From NCBI GenBank assembly GCA_035551355.1, contig DASZNF010000113.1:1-24548 (forward strand): a stretch of DNA of 24,548 bases, given 5' to 3'. The notes beneath the pieces were generated by a model. The model had not been told where the DNA came from. It did no database searches and was given only the letters and a program-made list of their open reading frames with translations. This DNA comes from DATATV01 sp035551355 (lineage in GTDB: Bacteria > Actinomycetota > Actinomycetes > Mycobacteriales > Pseudonocardiaceae). Position numbers and translations under genes: made by a program. This document shows, one piece after another, positions 7,266 to 15,036 of the stretch (positions within the stretch are counted from its first letter, which is position 1; each line of letters begins with the position of its first letter).

Positions 7266-7922
7266 GTGGTCGACAAGTTCCGCGATCCGCTGCTGACTCC
7301 ACGGGAGACCGCGCGCCACCTGCTCATCCCGCCGGGCACGATCAACGGCTGGCTGCACGAGCAGGCTGGCGGCGTACCGCTGGTGCACCGGGTCGAGCCG
7401 GAGAAGCGCGGACGGCCGTCCATGCCGTTCATCGGGACCATCGAGGCATACGTGCTGCGCTCGCTTCGCGATCTCGGCCTGACCAAACGCAAGGTCCGGG
7501 ACGCGGCGGCCGACATTCGTCGCGAGTTCGACACGCCCTACGGCCTGGCCACCAAGCGGATCGCCACCGACGGTATCGACATTTTCGTGCACCACGCCGA
7601 CGGCGATCTGGCCCGGGTAGGGGACAGTCAGCGCCCGATCCGCGAGGTGATCAACGATCGCCTCCGGTTCATCACCTGGGACATCAACGACGAGTTCCCG
7701 TCGCGGCTGCGGCTGCGGCTGCGGCAGTATCCGGACGTCGCACCGGTGATCATCGATCCCCGGTTCGGTTGGGGCGCACCGGTCATTGAGGCGACGAAGG
7801 TGCCGGTCGACGCGGTGGTCGACCTGTGGCTGGCCGGTGAGTCGCTGGACGCGGTCGCCTACGAATACGACATGACCCGCGACCAGGTCGAGGCCGTGTG
7901 CCGTGCCGCCCGGGCCGCCTGA
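7266..7922 (+). CDS. DUF433 domain protein, antitoxin of a VapBC-like module
   Basis: A 218-residue cytoplasmic protein with an N-terminal helix-turn-helix-like region (about 10-35, LTPRETARHLLIPPGTINGWL) and a C-terminal DUF433 domain (about 162-214, containing RFGWGAPVIEATKVPVDAV and YEYDMTRDQVEAV). DUF433 proteins of this size are antitoxins paired with PIN-like DUF5615 toxins. Here the downstream toxin frame overlaps its 3' end by 20 bp, which supports the assignment. The GTG at 7266 was chosen because a purine-rich GGAGGGGAAGG (about 7247-7257) lies upstream at a proper distance; in-frame GTGs at 7239 and 7245 are alternatives. A CGGCTG hexamer repeated in 7702-7722 gives an RLRLRLR run. 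The antitoxin is intact while its toxin is broken. Confidence 0.8.
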   Translation: MVDKFRDPLLTPRETARHLLIPPGTINGWLHEQAGGVPLVHRVEPEKRGRPSMPFIGTIEAYVLRSLRDLGLTKRKVRDAAADIRREFDTPYGLATKRIATDGIDIFVHHADGDLARVGDSQRPIREVINDRLRFITWDINDEFPSRLRLRLRQYPDVAPVIIDPRFGWGAPVIEATKVPVDAVVDLWLAGESLDAVAYEYDMTRDQVEAVCRAARAA

Positions 7923-8296
7923 ATTCTTCCTCGACCGAGGACTGGGTCGCGGGGTCGCGGAAGGTCTGATCGGCCTGGGTTGGATCGTGCACCGCGCGGT
8001 GGACCATTTCGCGCACGACGCACAGGACATCGCCGACGAGGACTGGCTGGACTACGGGCTGCGGCGCGGCTGGACGCCGCTTTGCAAGGACGGCCGAATA
8101 AGGGTCGAAGCATCGAACGAGCTCCGCTGGAAACCCATCGCGCCACATTGTTCTACTGGACAACCAGCGGTTGGTCCGAGCAGAGATGATCAATCGGTTC
8201 CACAACGCGCAGGACGCGATCCACCATGCGATCGAGCGCGGTGGGCCGGCGGCGTACGCGGTGAATGCAACCGGGATCCGGCGCACCTGGCCCTGA
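7903..8296 (+). pseudogene. PIN-like (DUF5615) toxin gene inactivated by two frameshifts
   Basis: The gene opens at GTG 7903, overlapping the antitoxin end. Frame 1 encodes PEFFLDRGLGRGVAEGL … DEDWLDYGLRRGWTPLCKDGRIR, the N-terminal two-thirds of a PIN-like toxin with FLDR and KDxRIR motifs. After about 8103 the family sequence continues in the next frame (RSIERAPLETHRATLF), and after about 8152 in the third frame (LLDNQRLVRAEMIN … AVNATGIRRTWP), ending at TGA 8294-8296. Each shift corresponds to loss of one base. Restoring one base at each place would give a continuous protein of about 131 residues. Either this is genuine decay of the toxin or two sequencing errors. The family label is from memory of the motifs. 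Confidence 0.75.
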
Positions 8297-8425
8297 TGAG
8301 CGCTTCGAGTTCCGTGCGGGCGCGCTGGTCGGACAGGCCCAGAAACTGTGGAGGCAGCTCGGTGGCCAGCGCATCGAGGCGTACGTTTTGTGCCGCGTCG
8401 TTTGAGTTTGCTCTCCGCCGGCAAC

Positions 8426-8524
8426 TCAGCGGCGTACGGCGACCAGTCGGCCCAGCGGGCTGACGACGATCCGCGCGTCCCGGAAACCGGCCTGTTCCGC
8501 CGCCGCGGCCAGGCGATTCTGGCG
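8426..8524 (-). pseudogene. Possible methyltransferase C-terminal remnant after the TetR gene
   Basis: Directly after the TetR stop (TAG 8527-8525) the same frame stays open for 33 codons and reads RLAAAAEQAGFRDARIVVSPLG… to TGA 8428-8426. The pattern A-A-x-x-A-G-F-x-D-x-R-x-x-x-S-P-L-G-R-L-V resembles the last strand pair of class I methyltransferases. There is no start codon or preceding SAM-binding part, so if real it is a leftover of a deleted gene. The match is short and could be chance in high-GC DNA. The adjoining stretch 8297-8425 holds nothing I can assign. Confidence 0.3.
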
Positions 8525-9226
8525 CTACCCGGGCAGGCCGAGGAACTCCAGGGACTGGTCCACCGCGTTGGCGAAGAATTCGTCGGTGGGGTCGACGCTG
8601 CCGACGAACTGGCCGAAAAGCTCGAAGTTGAGCATGCCGAACAGCTGGGTGACCGCGATGAAGCCGCGGTTGAGGGCTTCGGCGGGCAATTCGGTGGCCA
8701 GGGCCTCTCGGACCGCGTCGAGCTGGGCGGTCAGCGACTCGGACAACGCCGGGCCGGGGAATGCGGGCTTCAGCCCGCCGGCCTGCCAGGCGTCGTTCAC
8801 GGTGGCCAGCAGTAGCTGGTAGGTGCGCACGGCCGGCGCGATGGTGTCTTGGGGCGCTTGGTAGCCGGGCACGGGTGAGCCGAACAGCAGGCTGTACTCG
8901 TGCCGGTTGGCCAGTGCCCATTCGCGCATGGCGTGGGCCATGGCGCGCCAGCGCTGCGCCGGGTCGCGGGAGGTGACCGACTCGTCCGCGGTCTGGGCGG
9001 CGTCGGCCATGGCGCCGTACGCATCGATGATCAGGGCGGTCAGCAGGTCGTCGCGGCTGGCGAAGTAGCGGTACAGGGCCGAGGAGACCATGCCGAGCTC
9101 TCGGGCCACCGCGCGCAGGGACAGGCCGCCGCCACCCGAGGTGGCCAGCTGGTTCCTGGCCTCGAGTTTGATCTCCGCGGTCAGTTCGGCCCTGGCCCGG
9201 TCGCGTGCGGTTCGGCCTGCGTTCAT
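8525..9226 (-). CDS. TetR-family transcriptional regulator (WHG-type C-terminal domain)
   Basis: A 233-residue DNA-binding repressor. The N-terminal helix-turn-helix is clear (LSLRAVARELGMVSSALYRYFASRDDLL, about 35-62). The C-terminal ligand domain contains the YSLLFGSPVPGY segment (about 112-124) characteristic of the TetR group with a WHG-type C-terminal domain. The ATG at 9226 follows an AAGGG that is very close (1 bp), and no better start exists. It is divergent from the Ddn-like oxidoreductase gene. The 126-bp gap holds two copies of a 13-bp palindrome, so autoregulation and control of the oxidoreductase are likely. The ligand is unknown. Confidence 0.88.
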   Translation of the reverse strand: MNAGRTARDRARAELTAEIKLEARNQLATSGGGGLSLRAVARELGMVSSALYRYFASRDDLLTALIIDAYGAMADAAQTADESVTSRDPAQRWRAMAHAMREWALANRHEYSLLFGSPVPGYQAPQDTIAPAVRTYQLLLATVNDAWQAGGLKPAFPGPALSESLTAQLDAVREALATELPAEALNRGFIAVTQLFGMLNFELFGQFVGSVDPTDEFFANAVDQSLEFLGLPG

Positions 9227-9266
9227 CCCTTGAGTCTGCCACCGCCGGGATCGGTGCACAAATTCG

Positions 9267-9279
9267 AGAGCACTGCTCT
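9267..9279. promoter_or_regulatory. TetR operator copy 1 (palindrome AGAGCACTGCTCT)
   Basis: A 13-bp palindrome with perfect 6-bp arms around a central C. It abuts TTGACA at 9279-9284, a consensus -35 on the plus strand for the oxidoreductase gene, so binding would block RNA polymerase. An identical core recurs 52 bp downstream. The flanks extend the symmetry by one base on one side only. Confidence 0.7.
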
Positions 9280-9317
9280 TGACAGTGCCCGATCGTGGGT
9301 GTTCTCTGTTCTCAACA

Positions 9318-9332
9318 GAGAGCACTGCTCTC
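9318..9332. promoter_or_regulatory. TetR operator copy 2 (GAGAGCACTGCTCTC)
   Basis: The same 13-bp palindrome with symmetry extended to 7-bp arms. It overlaps the right arm of a separate perfect inverted repeat, CTCTGTT (9304-9310) / AACAGAG (9314-9320). It lies 20 bp before the oxidoreductase start codon. The two copies are 52 bp apart, close to five helical turns, placing them on the same DNA face. Confidence 0.7.
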
Positions 9333-9352
9333 GAAGCGACAGGGAGACCGAG

Positions 9353-9823
9353 ATGTCCGAGGAGACCACGATGACCGAGCAGCCCCGCAACATCCAGGCC
9401 GGCAAGGGTGAGGCCCAGTTCAACCGGATCGTCGGCTGGCTTACCGCCCACGGGATCAGCCTCTACGGCAGTCGCATCCTCGCCGTCCGCGGCCGCAAGT
9501 CCGGCGAATGGCGGACCAATCCGGCCAACCCGCTCACCGTCGACGACCACCGCTACCTGGTCGCCCCGCGCGGGCACACCCAGTGGGTGCGCAACCTGCG
9601 CGTGCACGGCGCGGGGGAGCTGCGGCTGGGGCGCAAGGCCGAGGCGTTCACGGCGGTCGAAATGGCCGACACCAACAAGGTGCCGGTGCTGCGCGAGTAT
9701 CTGCGCAAGTGGGGCTGGGAGGTCGGCCGGTTCTTCGAGGGGGTCACGGCCACGGCCGACGACGACACCCTGCGGCGCATCGCCCCGGACTTCCCGGTCT
9801 TCGAGATCACCATCACCAAGTAG
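9353..9823 (+). CDS. Nitroreductase-family deazaflavin (F420)-dependent oxidoreductase, Ddn-like
   Basis: A 156-residue split beta-barrel protein. Motifs typical of the Ddn/DUF385 family are GRKSGEWRTNP (about 47-57) and YLVAPRGHTQWVRNLRVHG (about 68-86), which in known members contact the F420 cofactor. Such enzymes reduce quinones, nitro compounds or other electrophiles with F420H2. The ATG at 9353 has AGGGAG (9341-9346) 6 bp upstream. The gene is single, divergent from the TetR gene, has a TTGACA -35 box within the operator region, and ends at a strong hairpin. The arrangement suggests a ligand-induced detoxification or modification enzyme. The substrate cannot be inferred. Confidence 0.88.
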   Translation: MSEETTMTEQPRNIQAGKGEAQFNRIVGWLTAHGISLYGSRILAVRGRKSGEWRTNPANPLTVDDHRYLVAPRGHTQWVRNLRVHGAGELRLGRKAEAFTAVEMADTNKVPVLREYLRKWGWEVGRFFEGVTATADDDTLRRIAPDFPVFEITITK

Positions 9824-9828
9824 AAGAA

Positions 9829-9869
9829 AACCCCGGCGCCCACGCTGAAAAGCAGCGGACGCCGGGGTT
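9829..9869. terminator. Bidirectional rho-independent-type terminator between convergent genes
   Basis: Perfect 10-bp arms AACCCCGGCG (9829-9838) and CGCCGGGGTT (9860-9869), with an inner stem CGCTG (9843-9847) / CAGCG (9853-9857). It lies between the stop of the oxidoreductase gene (9823, plus) and the stop of the sugar-binding protein gene (9890, minus). Short T-rich tracts follow on both strands (TTGTCCTTTG on plus, TTTTCTTCTA on minus). Confidence 0.85.
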
Positions 9870-9889
9870 GTCCTTTGTGGACGAACCGA

Positions 9890-10861
9890 TCAACAGGCCG
9901 TCTTGTAGATCGCGGCCTGGCCGGCCGGGGTGTTCAGGTTGGCCTGGGTCAGCACCGTGAACCCGGTGCCGATCGACTTGGTGGTCGACTGCCCCTTCAA
10001 CGACGCCACCGCCTGGTCCACACCGTCCTTGCCGATCAACGCCGGCTGCTGGGCCACCAGCGCCTGCACCACACCGCTCTTCAACTGGGTTACCTGGTCC
10101 GGCTCGGCGTCGAACCCGACGATCTTCACCTTGCCCTGGTCACCCGCCTGCCGCACGCCGGTCGCCGCGCCCTCCGCGGAGAACAGGTTGGCCGCGAAGA
10201 TGCCCACGATGTCCGGGTGTGCCTGCAACTCGGAGGTCACGATCTGCGCCGCCGTCTGCGCGCTGTCGTTGTCGAACTGCACACCCAGGTCGGTGAACTT
10301 CGAGTCGGTCTTGACCGCGTTGGAGAACCCGGAGTCACGCGCGTCGGTCGTGGACACACCCGGGGTCACGCTGACGGTCATCACCTTCCCGCCACCGGGC
10401 ACCAGCTGCTTGATCGCCGCGAACGCCGCCGCGCCACCTCCGGAGTTGTTCGAGGAGATGGCCGACACCGCGATCGACGGATCCTTCAGTGTGGTGTCCA
10501 CCAGCACGACCTTGATGTTGTTGCGGGTCGCCTGCTGCACCGGGTTCTGCATGGCCGACGTGTCGGTCGGCGCGATCAGGATCGCGCTGGGCTGGGCGGC
10601 GATCACCGACTGCAGCACGGGCGTCTGCAACGTCGGGTCGAATTTCTGCGGGCCGCTGGTGGTCACCGACACGCCGAGTTTCTTCGCCTCGTCCTGGATT
10701 CCGCACTGCATGGTCACGTAGAACGCGTCACCGATCACGCCCGGCACGAACGCCAGCTTGATCGGGCCGTTGCCGCCGCTTGCCGAACTGCCGGAGCTGC
10801 AAGCGGACGCGCCGAGCGCGAGCGCCATCAGTCCGGCGATGATCGCACCTTTGCGCTTCAT
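9890..10861 (-). CDS. Sugar ABC transporter substrate-binding lipoprotein (ribose/LacI-like fold)
   Basis: A 323-residue extracellular lipoprotein of the periplasmic-binding protein type I family (Peripla_BP_4). The signal peptide ends in the lipobox LGASAC with Cys21 as the lipid anchor, followed by a Gly/Ser linker. The two-lobed body has APTDTSAM and VVLVDTT type strands that contact sugars in the family. Cys53 and the C-terminal Cys323 may form a disulfide. Its ATG overlaps the permease stop (ATGA), with AAAGGTGA as ribosome site upstream. It is the last gene of the operon, which is unusual because binding proteins are normally needed in excess and are often first. A strong terminator follows. 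The ligand is inferred to be the ketose or polyol handled by the operon. Confidence 0.9.
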   Translation of the reverse strand: MKRKGAIIAGLMALALGASACSSGSSASGGNGPIKLAFVPGVIGDAFYVTMQCGIQDEAKKLGVSVTTSGPQKFDPTLQTPVLQSVIAAQPSAILIAPTDTSAMQNPVQQATRNNIKVVLVDTTLKDPSIAVSAISSNNSGGGAAAFAAIKQLVPGGGKVMTVSVTPGVSTTDARDSGFSNAVKTDSKFTDLGVQFDNDSAQTAAQIVTSELQAHPDIVGIFAANLFSAEGAATGVRQAGDQGKVKIVGFDAEPDQVTQLKSGVVQALVAQQPALIGKDGVDQAVASLKGQSTTKSIGTGFTVLTQANLNTPAGQAAIYKTAC

Positions 10862-11952
10862 CGTGGTGTCACCTTTCTCGAACCGCTCCCAAACCGGGAC
10901 AGGAAGGGGAATTGCACACTCGACCCGTGCAGTGCCGCACTCCGGCGGTACTGGTCGAGATAGACGGCCGCGATCAGCACCGCGCCGACGACAACCTGCT
11001 GCCAGAACGACTGCACGCCGAGAATGACGAAACCGTTCTGCAGCACTGAAGGGATGAACAGGCCGATCACCGTGCCGAAGATGGTGCCCGCGCCACCGAA
11101 CAGGCTGGTGCCACCGATCACCACACCGGCGATCACGTTGAGGTTGGTCTCGGACTGCCCACCGATGGTGGTGGAATCGAAGAACGCCAGGTTCAGGACG
11201 CCGGCGAGCCCGGCGGTCAGCCCGGCCAGCGCGTACACCTTGATCAGCTGCCGCTGCACCCGCACGCCGGTGCGCCGGCCGGCCTCGGCGTTCGACCCGA
11301 CGGCGTAGGTGTAGAGGCCGAATCTGGTGCGGTGCAGGATGATCGCACCGATCACCACCACGACCAGCGCGATCAGGGTCAGCGTCGGGAGCTGCCCGCC
11401 GATCTCGGAGAACACCGAGTTGGCCAGCACATCCGGCACGTCGCGCAGATCAACACCGCCGGTGATGATCTGGGAGAAACCCAGCGCCATACCGAGTGTG
11501 CCCAGGGTGACGATCAGCGGCGGCACCTTGGCCTTGGCCACCAGCACCCCGTTGAGCAAACCCCAGCCCAGCCCGCACAGGCAGCCCACGATGATGCCCA
11601 CGATCGAGACGCCCCAGCCCTGATCGCCCATCGCGGCCATCACCTTGTCCGCGATCACCCCGGAGAACACCAGCACACTGCCCACGGACAGGTCGATGCC
11701 GCCGGTGACGATCACGAACGTCATGCCGACACCGAGCACGGCCAGGATCGAGGTGTCCTGGATGGTGGTGCGGATGTTGAACGGGGTGAGGAACTTCGAC
11801 GGCGCCAGCACCGCGAAGATCACCACGATCACCGCGAGCACCAGCACGATCTGCGCGCCCTGGGCCCGCAACGTCCGGCCGAGGAGACCGCGGCGTTCCT
11901 CCTCCGCGGTGCCGTTGGCCGAGGACTGCGGTTTGGAAGCCACGCTGGTCAT
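10858..11952 (-). CDS. Sugar ABC transporter permease (RbsC/FrcC-like)
   Basis: A 364-residue integral membrane protein of the branched-chain/ribose permease family (BPD_transp_2). After a short cytoplasmic N-terminus (about 1-30) the sequence shows repeated hydrophobic segments and the family signatures VTGGIDLSVGSV (about 80-92) and RRTGVRVQRQLIKVYALAGLTAGLAGVL near the middle (EAA-like coupling loop). NLNVIAGVVIGGTSLFGGAGTIFGT is typical of sugar permeases of this class. It is a single permease, so a homodimer is expected. The ATG at 11952 overlaps the ATPase stop and the gene's own stop overlaps the binding-protein start. Confidence 0.92.
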   Translation of the reverse strand: MTSVASKPQSSANGTAEEERRGLLGRTLRAQGAQIVLVLAVIVVIFAVLAPSKFLTPFNIRTTIQDTSILAVLGVGMTFVIVTGGIDLSVGSVLVFSGVIADKVMAAMGDQGWGVSIVGIIVGCLCGLGWGLLNGVLVAKAKVPPLIVTLGTLGMALGFSQIITGGVDLRDVPDVLANSVFSEIGGQLPTLTLIALVVVVIGAIILHRTRFGLYTYAVGSNAEAGRRTGVRVQRQLIKVYALAGLTAGLAGVLNLAFFDSTTIGGQSETNLNVIAGVVIGGTSLFGGAGTIFGTVIGLFIPSVLQNGFVILGVQSFWQQVVVGAVLIAAVYLDQYRRSAALHGSSVQFPFLSRFGSGSRKVTPR

Positions 11953-12704
11953 GACGCCTCCTGCTCGACCGCGCCGGTCATGGCGCCGACCAGTTCCTCC
12001 ATGTTGGTGTCGGTGGCGTTGTAGACGGCCACCCGCCGGCCCTGGCGCATCACCTGGATCCGGTCGGCCACCTCCATCACGTGCGGCATGGAGTGGCTGA
12101 TGAACACCACTCCGATGCCCTCCGAGCTGACCCGGCGGATCAGGTCCAGCACGTTCCTGGTCTGCACCACGCCCAGCGCCGCGGTCGGCTCGTCCAGGAA
12201 GATCACCTTGTTCACCCAGGCCGCCGCGCGGGCCACCGCGACCCCCTGCTTCTGCCCGCCGGACATGGCCCCGACCGAACCGGTCAGGTTGCCCACGGTC
12301 GCGCCGAGCTTGTCGAACGCCTCCCGGCTGCCCGCGCGCATCGCCCTGGTGTCCATGAAACCGAGCTTTCCCCACAAACCGGGCTTCATGATCTCCCGGC
12401 CAAGGTACATGTTCTGCACCGGATCCAGGTGCGGGGCCAGCGCCAGGTCCTGGAACACCGTCTCGATGCCGAGGTCCCGCGCGGCGGCCGGGCTGGCCAG
12501 CCGGGTCCGCTTGCCCTCCAACAGAATCTCGCCGCTGTCCGGTTGCTCGCTGCCCGACAGCATGCGCACCAGCGTGCTCTTGCCCGCGCCGTTGTCGCCG
12601 ATCAGCGCGACGACTTCCCCGGCGTCCACCTCGAAATCCGCTCCGGCCAGCGCCTGCACGTGGCCGTACTGTTTGGCAAGCCCCTTTGCCTGCAACAAGG
12701 TCAT
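11949..12704 (-). CDS. Sugar ABC transporter ATP-binding protein (single-domain, FrcA-like)
   Basis: A 251-residue cytoplasmic ATPase with Walker A GDNGAGKST (36-44), Q-loop Gln85, signature MSGGQ (147-151), Walker B VIFLDEP (167-173) and switch His204. It has one nucleotide-binding domain rather than the tandem RbsA form, so it should work as a homodimer, as in fructose-type FrcA systems. The ATG at 12704 overlaps the aldolase stop in an ATGA. All catalytic motifs are present. Confidence 0.92.
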   Translation of the reverse strand: MTLLQAKGLAKQYGHVQALAGADFEVDAGEVVALIGDNGAGKSTLVRMLSGSEQPDSGEILLEGKRTRLASPAAARDLGIETVFQDLALAPHLDPVQNMYLGREIMKPGLWGKLGFMDTRAMRAGSREAFDKLGATVGNLTGSVGAMSGGQKQGVAVARAAAWVNKVIFLDEPTAALGVVQTRNVLDLIRRVSSEGIGVVFISHSMPHVMEVADRIQVMRQGRRVAVYNATDTNMEELVGAMTGAVEQEAS

Positions 12705-13615
12705 GCTCCAACCGCCTCCGTCCAAGGCCGTGCCCGACCGTTCACCGCGGCTACCAGTTCGGCCAGTCGCGGCTTGGCAACCGTGTCCAGAAACTCCGTG
12801 CGCGCCGGTCCCTCCAGTCCAACGGCTTCCTTCCAGATCGACCGGCCCGCGATGAACCCGGACACCCCGCCCTCGTCGCAGGCCACCCGGATCACCTCCT
12901 GGAACTCGGCGAACGGCACGCCCGCCGACAGCACCGCCCACGGGCCGCGGACCGTCTCGGCGATCCGCCTGCACCCCTTGGCCGAGCCGGGGTACTCCAG
13001 CTTCAACAGGTCCGCGCCGGTTTCGGTGAGCAGCCGGGCGGACTCGACGATCAGATCTTCTCGCTGCGCGGGCGTCAAGGGTTCTTCACCGGGCAACGAG
13101 TAGATCAGGTTCTCGATCACCGAGGGAATCCCGGCGGCGCGGCAGTCGGCGACCACCTCGCGCACCACGGTGAGCAGGTCGTCCACCAGATCCGGGGTAC
13201 CGGCCGGGTGCGGGCGGCCTGGCCGCAACTGGACAAGGAACTTGACCGCGTGGCCGCCCATGTTCTGCACCCACACCGCGTCCTGCTCGGGGAGGCGGTG
13301 CGCGTGCGGCTCGCCTTCGTAGCTGTTGCGGTGTTCGGGCTCGGCCGCCACCAGCAGGCCGCAGGTGCCGGCCAGCGCGCCGGCCTCGGTCACCGCGGGC
13401 ACGCCGACGGTCGGGTCGAGCAGGATGCCGCTGGCGATCGGGGTCAGCGCCCGGGCCACATCCACCTTGGCCGCACGCAGGTCGGCGTCACTGGCCGTCC
13501 GGCCGACCGCGTCGAACATCCGGCGCAGCGTGTTGCGCTGGTCCATCGCGACGATGGCGAACACACCGGAGTCATCGGCGATCGAGTCCAATGTGGCGGG
13601 TTGGGTGTGGGTCAT
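12701..13615 (-). CDS. Class I aldolase of the LacD/YihT family
   Basis: A 304-residue Schiff-base aldolase (DeoC/LacD superfamily, TIM barrel). The N-terminal AMDQRNTLRRMF (about 23-34) is shared by tagatose-1,6-bisphosphate aldolase LacD and sulfofructose-phosphate aldolase YihT. Lys205 in GADLLKLEYP aligns with the Schiff-base lysine of YihT. The LSAGV segment (229-233) resembles LacD, whereas GFIAGRSIW (253-261) resembles YihT. With two kinases in the same operon, cleavage of a ketohexose-1,6-bisphosphate into dihydroxyacetone phosphate and glyceraldehyde 3-phosphate is the simplest reading. A sulfosugar phosphate remains possible. The ATG at 13615 overlaps the FGGY kinase stop. Confidence 0.8.
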   Translation of the reverse strand: MTHTQPATLDSIADDSGVFAIVAMDQRNTLRRMFDAVGRTASDADLRAAKVDVARALTPIASGILLDPTVGVPAVTEAGALAGTCGLLVAAEPEHRNSYEGEPHAHRLPEQDAVWVQNMGGHAVKFLVQLRPGRPHPAGTPDLVDDLLTVVREVVADCRAAGIPSVIENLIYSLPGEEPLTPAQREDLIVESARLLTETGADLLKLEYPGSAKGCRRIAETVRGPWAVLSAGVPFAEFQEVIRVACDEGGVSGFIAGRSIWKEAVGLEGPARTEFLDTVAKPRLAELVAAVNGRARPWTEAVGA

Positions 13616-15036
13616 GGGGTGGTGGCCTCCTGCGGTTGGACGAATTCTTCGCCGGTCCGGGCTCCCGGCCGGAGCGCGGCGCTGAATTCGTTGAAGGAAC
13701 CGGGATTTCCCGCACCGGCCCACGCCGCGAACAGCGCGGCGCCGAACGCGCCCGGTTGGTCGATGGCGGCGAACCGCAGCCGGGGGATGATCCGCGACTT
13801 GGCCGCGCGCACGCTTGCCATGCGCACCCAGCCGCCCGCGGCCAGTGCGTCGGTGTGCCCGCCGACGATGCGTTCGGCTGCGTGCAGCAGGGTTTCCGTC
13901 TCGCCGCTGATGTGCGCGAGCGCGGCGGCCCAGGCCGAGTCCGGGGTGGTGCCGTCGTGCAGCGCGATGGTCACCTCGTCGTCGGTCAGCCGCGCGCCGG
14001 TGACCCGCGCCCGGGTCTGGGTGTCCGGCCGCCAGTTCGCGTCCAGCTCGGCCTTGCCCGCGGAATCGTTGCGGCCCAACAGGTTCAGCACCCGGCGTAG
14101 TACCAGCCCGGCCCGCACCGAGCCGATCAGCACGTAGAAACCGGGCAATACATGCAATCCCGCGCTGTAGCCGGCCTCGACCAGTTCGTTCCGCTCGGCG
14201 AAATCCAGCTGCCGGGGCACCGAGCGCAGCAGCACGTCCGCGGTGCCGGCGGAGTTGAACAGCTCGTTGGGCGCGGTCGCGCCGGAACCGATGGCGGCCA
14301 CCGGATGATCGTGGCCGACCACGGTGATGTGCGCGCCCCGCAACGCTTCCGGCGCGCCGGGGTGGTCGACCCGGCCCAGCGAATCACCGGCCGGGTGCAG
14401 TTCGGGCACGAACTTCTCGTCCACCCCGAGCAGCGCCAGGACATCGGTCCAGCCCTTGCCGGTGGACAGGTCGATCAGGCCGGTGCGGGAGGCCAGCGAG
14501 GGCTCGGTGATCCGCGCGCCGCCCAGCCGGTGGGCGACGTATTCGGGAATGTTGAGCCAGATCGAGCCGGGCGCGTGGGCGATGCCCTCGGCCCGCATCC
14601 ACAACAGCTTGGCCAGCGTGCACTGCGCGTTGATCGGCAACCCGACCTGACCGGGGAACGCCGCGCGTAGTTCCGGGTCCATACCGGCCAGTTCGGCGTG
14701 GCCGCGCTGGTCGAACCAGGCGATCACGGGGGTGCGCACCCGGCCCGCGGCGTCCAGCACGACCCCGCTCTCGCCCAGCCCGGCCAGGCCGATCCCATTG
14801 GCTCGCAACGGTTTTCCGGCTTGCTCGGCCGCCTGGGCCAGGGCTGCGATGACCGCGCCGAGCACGCCGTCCAGCAGCGCGTCGGCATTGGTCTCCACCC
14901 GGCCGCCGGGCAGGTTGGTCCAGCTGGTGGCCTGCCGGGCGAAACCCAGGCGGGCGCCGTCGGCGGTGTCCACCACCAGTGCCTTGGTCTCGGTGGTGCC
15001 GATGTCCACGCCCACGGCGACGTCGGTCGCGCTCAT
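13612..15036 (-). CDS. FGGY-family carbohydrate kinase (tagatose/xylulose kinase-like)
   Basis: A 474-residue sugar kinase. The N-terminal phosphate-1 motif VGVDIGTTETKALVVD (about 8-23), the substrate-binding WFDQRG (107-112), a likely catalytic base Asp243 in GHDHP, and the adenosine-region NSAGTADVL (261-269) are present. The C-terminal GG-x-x-x-x-x-x-x-Q-type motif is degenerate (AAGGWVRMASVRAAKSRII). The family phosphorylates ketoses and polyols. In this context it is expected to make a ketose 6-phosphate (or 1-phosphate) that the PfkB kinase then doubly phosphorylates. Known FGGY D-tagatose kinases in alphaproteobacterial altritol/galactitol pathways make this plausible. The ATG overlaps the LacI stop. 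Confidence 0.85.
   Translation of the reverse strand: MSATDVAVGVDIGTTETKALVVDTADGARLGFARQATSWTNLPGGRVETNADALLDGVLGAVIAALAQAAEQAGKPLRANGIGLAGLGESGVVLDAAGRVRTPVIAWFDQRGHAELAGMDPELRAAFPGQVGLPINAQCTLAKLLWMRAEGIAHAPGSIWLNIPEYVAHRLGGARITEPSLASRTGLIDLSTGKGWTDVLALLGVDEKFVPELHPAGDSLGRVDHPGAPEALRGAHITVVGHDHPVAAIGSGATAPNELFNSAGTADVLLRSVPRQLDFAERNELVEAGYSAGLHVLPGFYVLIGSVRAGLVLRRVLNLLGRNDSAGKAELDANWRPDTQTRARVTGARLTDDEVTIALHDGTTPDSAWAAALAHISGETETLLHAAERIVGGHTDALAAGGWVRMASVRAAKSRIIPRLRFAAIDQPGAFGAALFAAWAGAGNPGSFNEFSAALRPGARTGEEFVQPQEATTP

Noticed and set aside
9227..9607. Upstream extension of the TetR frame past its ATG
   Set aside because: It would run antisense through the operator region and into the Ddn-like gene.
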